9,296 nt of DNA, taken from Opitutia bacterium (lineage in GTDB: Bacteria > Verrucomicrobiota > Verrucomicrobiia > Opitutales > Seribacteraceae). The translations under genes and the position numbers were made by a program. The DNA is taken from positions 1 to 9,296 of the forward strand of contig JABHOU010000449.1 of NCBI GenBank assembly GCA_018695085.1. The letters run 5' to 3'. Under the pieces are notes generated by a model. The model was given only the letters and a program-made list of their open reading frames with translations, was not told the DNA's origin and searched no databases. Positions 6,935-9,296 of the stretch are shown here, piece by piece (the stretch's first letter is position 1; each line of letters opens with the position of its first letter).

Positions 6935-8668
6935 ATGGCGAAGCATATCGCCACCTTATCAGTCGCAGTCATATTGTTGGTTGCAGGAACCTCGGTGATG
7001 GCCTTAGAGCCTTTTCGCACATTCAGCACTGTGCAAGGTCACTCCATGACAGCACGCTTCATCGGCTTTCAGGGCAACCAAATCTATATCGAGGGACAAG
7101 ACGGTCAACGCTTCGCCCTACCCTACGAATCACTATTACCCGAAGACCAGCGTTATTGCAGTGATGCCGTAAGCAAAAAACGTGTCCAGCAAGGCGTCCC
7201 TACTGCCGCCCCGGCACCTGCTCAGCCCAAAGAACCTGTTCCGACTACTCCAAGTAATCCTCAAACAGATCCAGTAGTTGCACCCAACTCCAGTCCTAAG
7301 CCTTCCCCTCTCCGTTCAGGGTCATTTTTCAAGCATAAGATAGCCCCCTTGGGAGTGGACCCCAAAAGTACGACCACTGGCGGCGGAATGCCCGCACCCG
7401 GTGAACCGATTGATTTTCAATCTCATGTACTTCCCTTGCTTCAAGAGCGTTGTACGGATTGCCATGGAGCTCCCTTCGAAAAGAATGGACGCACCATAAC
7501 TCCCAAAGCAGGACTGCGTCTTGATACCTTCGAAATGGTGCTAAAAGGCACTCTCGACGGTCCTGTTGTCACGCCGGGCAAAGTCGAGGAAAGCGTCTTG
7601 ATCGAACTGATAACTCTGGATGAGGACGACTCCGATATAATGCCACCGAAGGGGGGCAAACTTACACCTGAACAAATAGGCGTTTTCACACGCTGGATCG
7701 AAGAGGGGAGTAAACCCAGTGCCACCGGAAGCGCAATCGCAGGAGGTGGATCCTTACCTGCTCCTGGTCAACCCGTGGACTATGAAACACACATTAAGCC
7801 GATTTTCGCGAAACGCTGCATCGATTGCCACGGCGAACCCTATGTGAAAAACGGGCGTACCATAAACCCAAAGGCAGGTCTGCGCTTAGACTCTTACGAA
7901 TTCATCATGAAGGGCACTCTCGACGGTCCCGTGGTGCTCCCAAAAAACATAGCTGAAAGCACTCTTTACATTTTAGTAAATCCCGAAGAAGCCGACGACA
8001 CTGAAATCATGCCGCCGAAGGGCGACCCGCTCGCTGCTGAGCAAATCGATGCAATCAAGCGCTGGATTTTAGAAGGGGCTCTTGCCACAGCTGCCGCTAC
8101 CGCAGTCGATCCCAATGCCGTTCAAGCACCTACTGCTCCCGCATTTACAAATAGTTTTCAAAAATCCACTCCACTTGATGAACTTGCGAAAAGAGCACGA
8201 CCAGTGGGGAAACCACAAATTGCAGCTGCGGAAAAAACAGGCGCATTCATTACGCCTCTGGCGGAAAAGCATTCGCTCCTTAGAGTCGAGTTCTCGTCCA
8301 ACGCCCCCAATATCGATGATTCTGTGCTCCAAAGATTCAGCAATATCCGCAACAATATTTCCCATTTGGATTTATCTCGCACCAAGGTAACCGACCGCGG
8401 TTTGGGAGCTGTTCGGAGTTTCTACAACTTGACTTGGCTTAGCCTGAGAATGACATCTGTGGGAGACGACGCCCTCACTTCACTCAACAAATTACCATCA
8501 CTCTGGTACATTAACCTCGTGGGAACCGAAGTTACCGACAAGGGAATTCAAACTTTGGCTTCCATAGCATCCCTCAAAGAAATATACCTCTGGAATTCAA
8601 AAGTTTCAGAAGATGGAGCAGCCAAGTTGCAGGCAGCGCTTCCGAACGCGAAGATAATATTCAGGTAA
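6935..8668 (+). CDS. Secreted SHD1 protein with two planctomycete-type cytochrome c domains and C-terminal leucine-rich repeats
   Basis: The 577-residue product is a predicted periplasmic or surface diheme protein. It has a Sec signal peptide (1-23, cleavage near VMA-L), an SHD1-like domain (about 25-76), a Pro/Ala-rich linker (about 87-148), and two tandem planctomycete-type cytochrome domains (PSCyt1-like, 149-259 and 270-382). A Ser/Ala/Pro linker and about four leucine-rich repeats of roughly 24 residues (about 460-577) follow. The heme motifs are CTDCH (C173-H177, bases 7451-7465) and CIDCH (C295-H299, bases 7817-7831). Each domain ends with IMPPKG, whose methionine (M236, M359) is the likely second axial ligand. 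Both sets of ligands are intact. It is the last gene of the cluster and probably passes electrons to or from the heme-bearing DUF1549/DUF1553 protein encoded two genes upstream, with which it shares the SHD1-like domain. The repeats look like a protein-interaction module. The ATG start is supported by the signal peptide, and no Shine-Dalgarno is seen. Confidence 0.92.
   Translation: MAKHIATLSVAVILLVAGTSVMALEPFRTFSTVQGHSMTARFIGFQGNQIYIEGQDGQRFALPYESLLPEDQRYCSDAVSKKRVQQGVPTAAPAPAQPKEPVPTTPSNPQTDPVVAPNSSPKPSPLRSGSFFKHKIAPLGVDPKSTTTGGGMPAPGEPIDFQSHVLPLLQERCTDCHGAPFEKNGRTITPKAGLRLDTFEMVLKGTLDGPVVTPGKVEESVLIELITLDEDDSDIMPPKGGKLTPEQIGVFTRWIEEGSKPSATGSAIAGGGSLPAPGQPVDYETHIKPIFAKRCIDCHGEPYVKNGRTINPKAGLRLDSYEFIMKGTLDGPVVLPKNIAESTLYILVNPEEADDTEIMPPKGDPLAAEQIDAIKRWILEGALATAAATAVDPNAVQAPTAPAFTNSFQKSTPLDELAKRARPVGKPQIAAAEKTGAFITPLAEKHSLLRVEFSSNAPNIDDSVLQRFSNIRNNISHLDLSRTKVTDRGLGAVRSFYNLTWLSLRMTSVGDDALTSLNKLPSLWYINLVGTEVTDKGIQTLASIASLKEIYLWNSKVSEDGAAKLQAALPNAKIIFR
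7379..7711 (+). repeat. Intragenic tandem cytochrome domain, copy 1
   Basis: This segment encodes residues 149-259, from GGGMPAPGEP to RWIEEGS, with CTDCH and IMPPKG. It aligns nearly without gaps to copy 2 (7742-8080). In my hand alignment a little over half the residues are identical, with shared blocks KNGRTI, PKAGLRLD and KGTLDGPVV, and the DNA is visibly similar there. This indicates an internal duplication, with both heme sites kept. Confidence 0.85.
7742..8080 (+). repeat. Intragenic tandem cytochrome domain, copy 2
   Basis: This segment encodes residues 270-382, from GGGSLPAPGQP to RWILEGA, with CIDCH and IMPPKG. The distance from first heme cysteine to the methionine is 64 residues here and 63 in copy 1, so the fold should be the same. 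The duplicated unit includes the GGG-x-PAPG linker in front of the domain, which suggests that the whole linker-domain block was copied. Confidence 0.85.
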
Positions 8669-8855
8669 GATCGCCGGACGGACTGTTAACGTCGTTGGCA
8701 ATCCTTCGTTTCAGGCTAATACATTCCGTTACGCGCAAGGTATCTCCATGACAATCTTGGCATAAAGTGACTATTTACTCATACACAATGAACTTCATTT
8801 ACTTCAACGTGTATTTGATTAATTTGTTTTTTGTGTTTATCGGTAAATAATTCAC
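8669..8855. other. AT-rich intergenic region before the RHH-PAS gene
   Basis: This 187-base gap separates the cytochrome gene from the next plus-strand gene. Its second half is very AT-rich. I looked for a terminator after the cytochrome stop and found only short imperfect stems near 8675-8700 without a T run. Weak -35-like elements (TTGGCA at 8757, TTGATT at 8815) have no well-spaced -10 partner. No confident regulatory site can be named, though the composition suits a promoter region. Confidence 0.5.
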
Positions 8856-9296
8856 ATGCCCAAAAAAGATAACCTAACTGCCCAGGTTTCGGTTCTCCTA
8901 AGTGAATCGGAAAGAAAGATTCTGTCCAAGGAGTCCTTTCAAGAAAACAGGTCTATCTCTCAAATCGCCAGACTCGCCATTCAGAAACACATAGATGGCC
9001 ACGAACACCCGATAAAGCCTGGCATTAATGGCTCGATCGAGGAAATCTTCACCGTTCTCGGGCGGCAATTAGCTAAGTCCACGGACATTCTGAGAAGTCT
9101 TCGTCTTATGCTGTTCGAGTCGACGATCAAAGGAGGCAATTATCTGGGAAGTTACGTTTCCGACAACGCGACTGAAATAACGGGATACGACAAAGAAGAC
9201 CTTTTGGACGGTGATTTCTTCATTTCACGAATTCACCCGCAAGAGCGTAAACGTTTTATTACCGAGAGTAAACTTGGTCTCCAAGCAGGAACTTGC
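8856..9296 (+). CDS. RHH-like N-terminus joined to a PAS domain, putative signalling or regulatory protein (partial)
   Basis: The first 147 residues are present and the frame runs off the window end. Residues about 7-46 match the ribbon-helix-helix pattern: a strand with alternating residues (TAQVSVLLSESERK), a helix, a turn with NRSISQIARLAIQKHI and a second helix. Such domains bind DNA as dimers in Arc/CopG-like regulators. After a linker and a probable helix (about 60-93), residues about 97-147 look like the start of a PAS sensor domain, with YLGSYVSDNATEITGYDKED and the IHPQERKRF signature common in PAS domains of histidine kinases and diguanylate cyclases. The output domain, if any, is outside the window. 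The ATG at 8856 is the best start, since it places the RHH strand at the N-terminus as usual; no Shine-Dalgarno is visible. The gene is 187 bases from the cytochrome cluster on the same strand. Whether it regulates that cluster is unknown. Confidence 0.75.
   Translation, partial: MPKKDNLTAQVSVLLSESERKILSKESFQENRSISQIARLAIQKHIDGHEHPIKPGINGSIEEIFTVLGRQLAKSTDILRSLRLMLFESTIKGGNYLGSYVSDNATEITGYDKEDLLDGDFFISRIHPQERKRFITESKLGLQAGTC

Overview
The window looks like a chromosomal segment of a free-living Gram-negative bacterium, most likely a member of the Planctomycetota-Verrucomicrobiota group. I favour Verrucomicrobiota. The reason is a secreted gene set typical of that group (DUF1549/DUF1553, DUF1501, planctomycete-type cytochrome c and SHD1-like domains), found next to a TonB-dependent outer-membrane receptor. 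The taxon is inferred from gene content only. No mobile element, CRISPR array, rRNA or tRNA was seen.

Layout: (1) Bases 1-720, minus strand, hold the first 240 codons of a RecQ-type DNA helicase, cut by the window edge. (2) Bases 721-1018 are the divergent intergenic region, with a perfect short inverted repeat and a puzzling, well-placed ribosome binding site out of frame with the next gene. (3) Bases 1019-2983, plus strand, encode a TonB-dependent receptor of unknown substrate. (4) Bases 2984-3294 form an AT-rich gap with a direct repeat and a good promoter candidate. (5) Bases 3295-8668 hold three closely spaced plus-strand genes: a DUF1549/DUF1553 protein with a c-type heme motif, a Tat-exported DUF1501 protein, and a protein with two planctomycete-type cytochrome domains and leucine-rich repeats. 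(6) Bases 8669-8855 are an AT-rich gap. (7) Bases 8856-9296 hold the start of a gene whose product joins a ribbon-helix-helix-like N-terminus to a PAS domain.

The three-gene cluster is the main interest. All three products should be exported: two by Sec signal peptides, one by a twin-arginine signal. Two carry CXXCH heme-attachment motifs, three in total. The first and third proteins both start, after the signal peptide, with an SHD1-like domain, which suggests a shared binding partner or mutual assembly. The first protein also has an unusual YHS/TRASH-like four-cysteine metal-binding module flanked by methionine-rich linkers, placed in the variable part of DUF1553. Together this suggests an extracytoplasmic redox or metal-handling complex built around a DUF1501 (alkaline-phosphatase-superfamily-like) protein. 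The biochemical function of these families is not established, so this is inference. The neighbouring receptor could bring in a substrate, but an AT-rich gap with its own promoter candidate separates it from the cluster, and nothing in the sequence proves a link.
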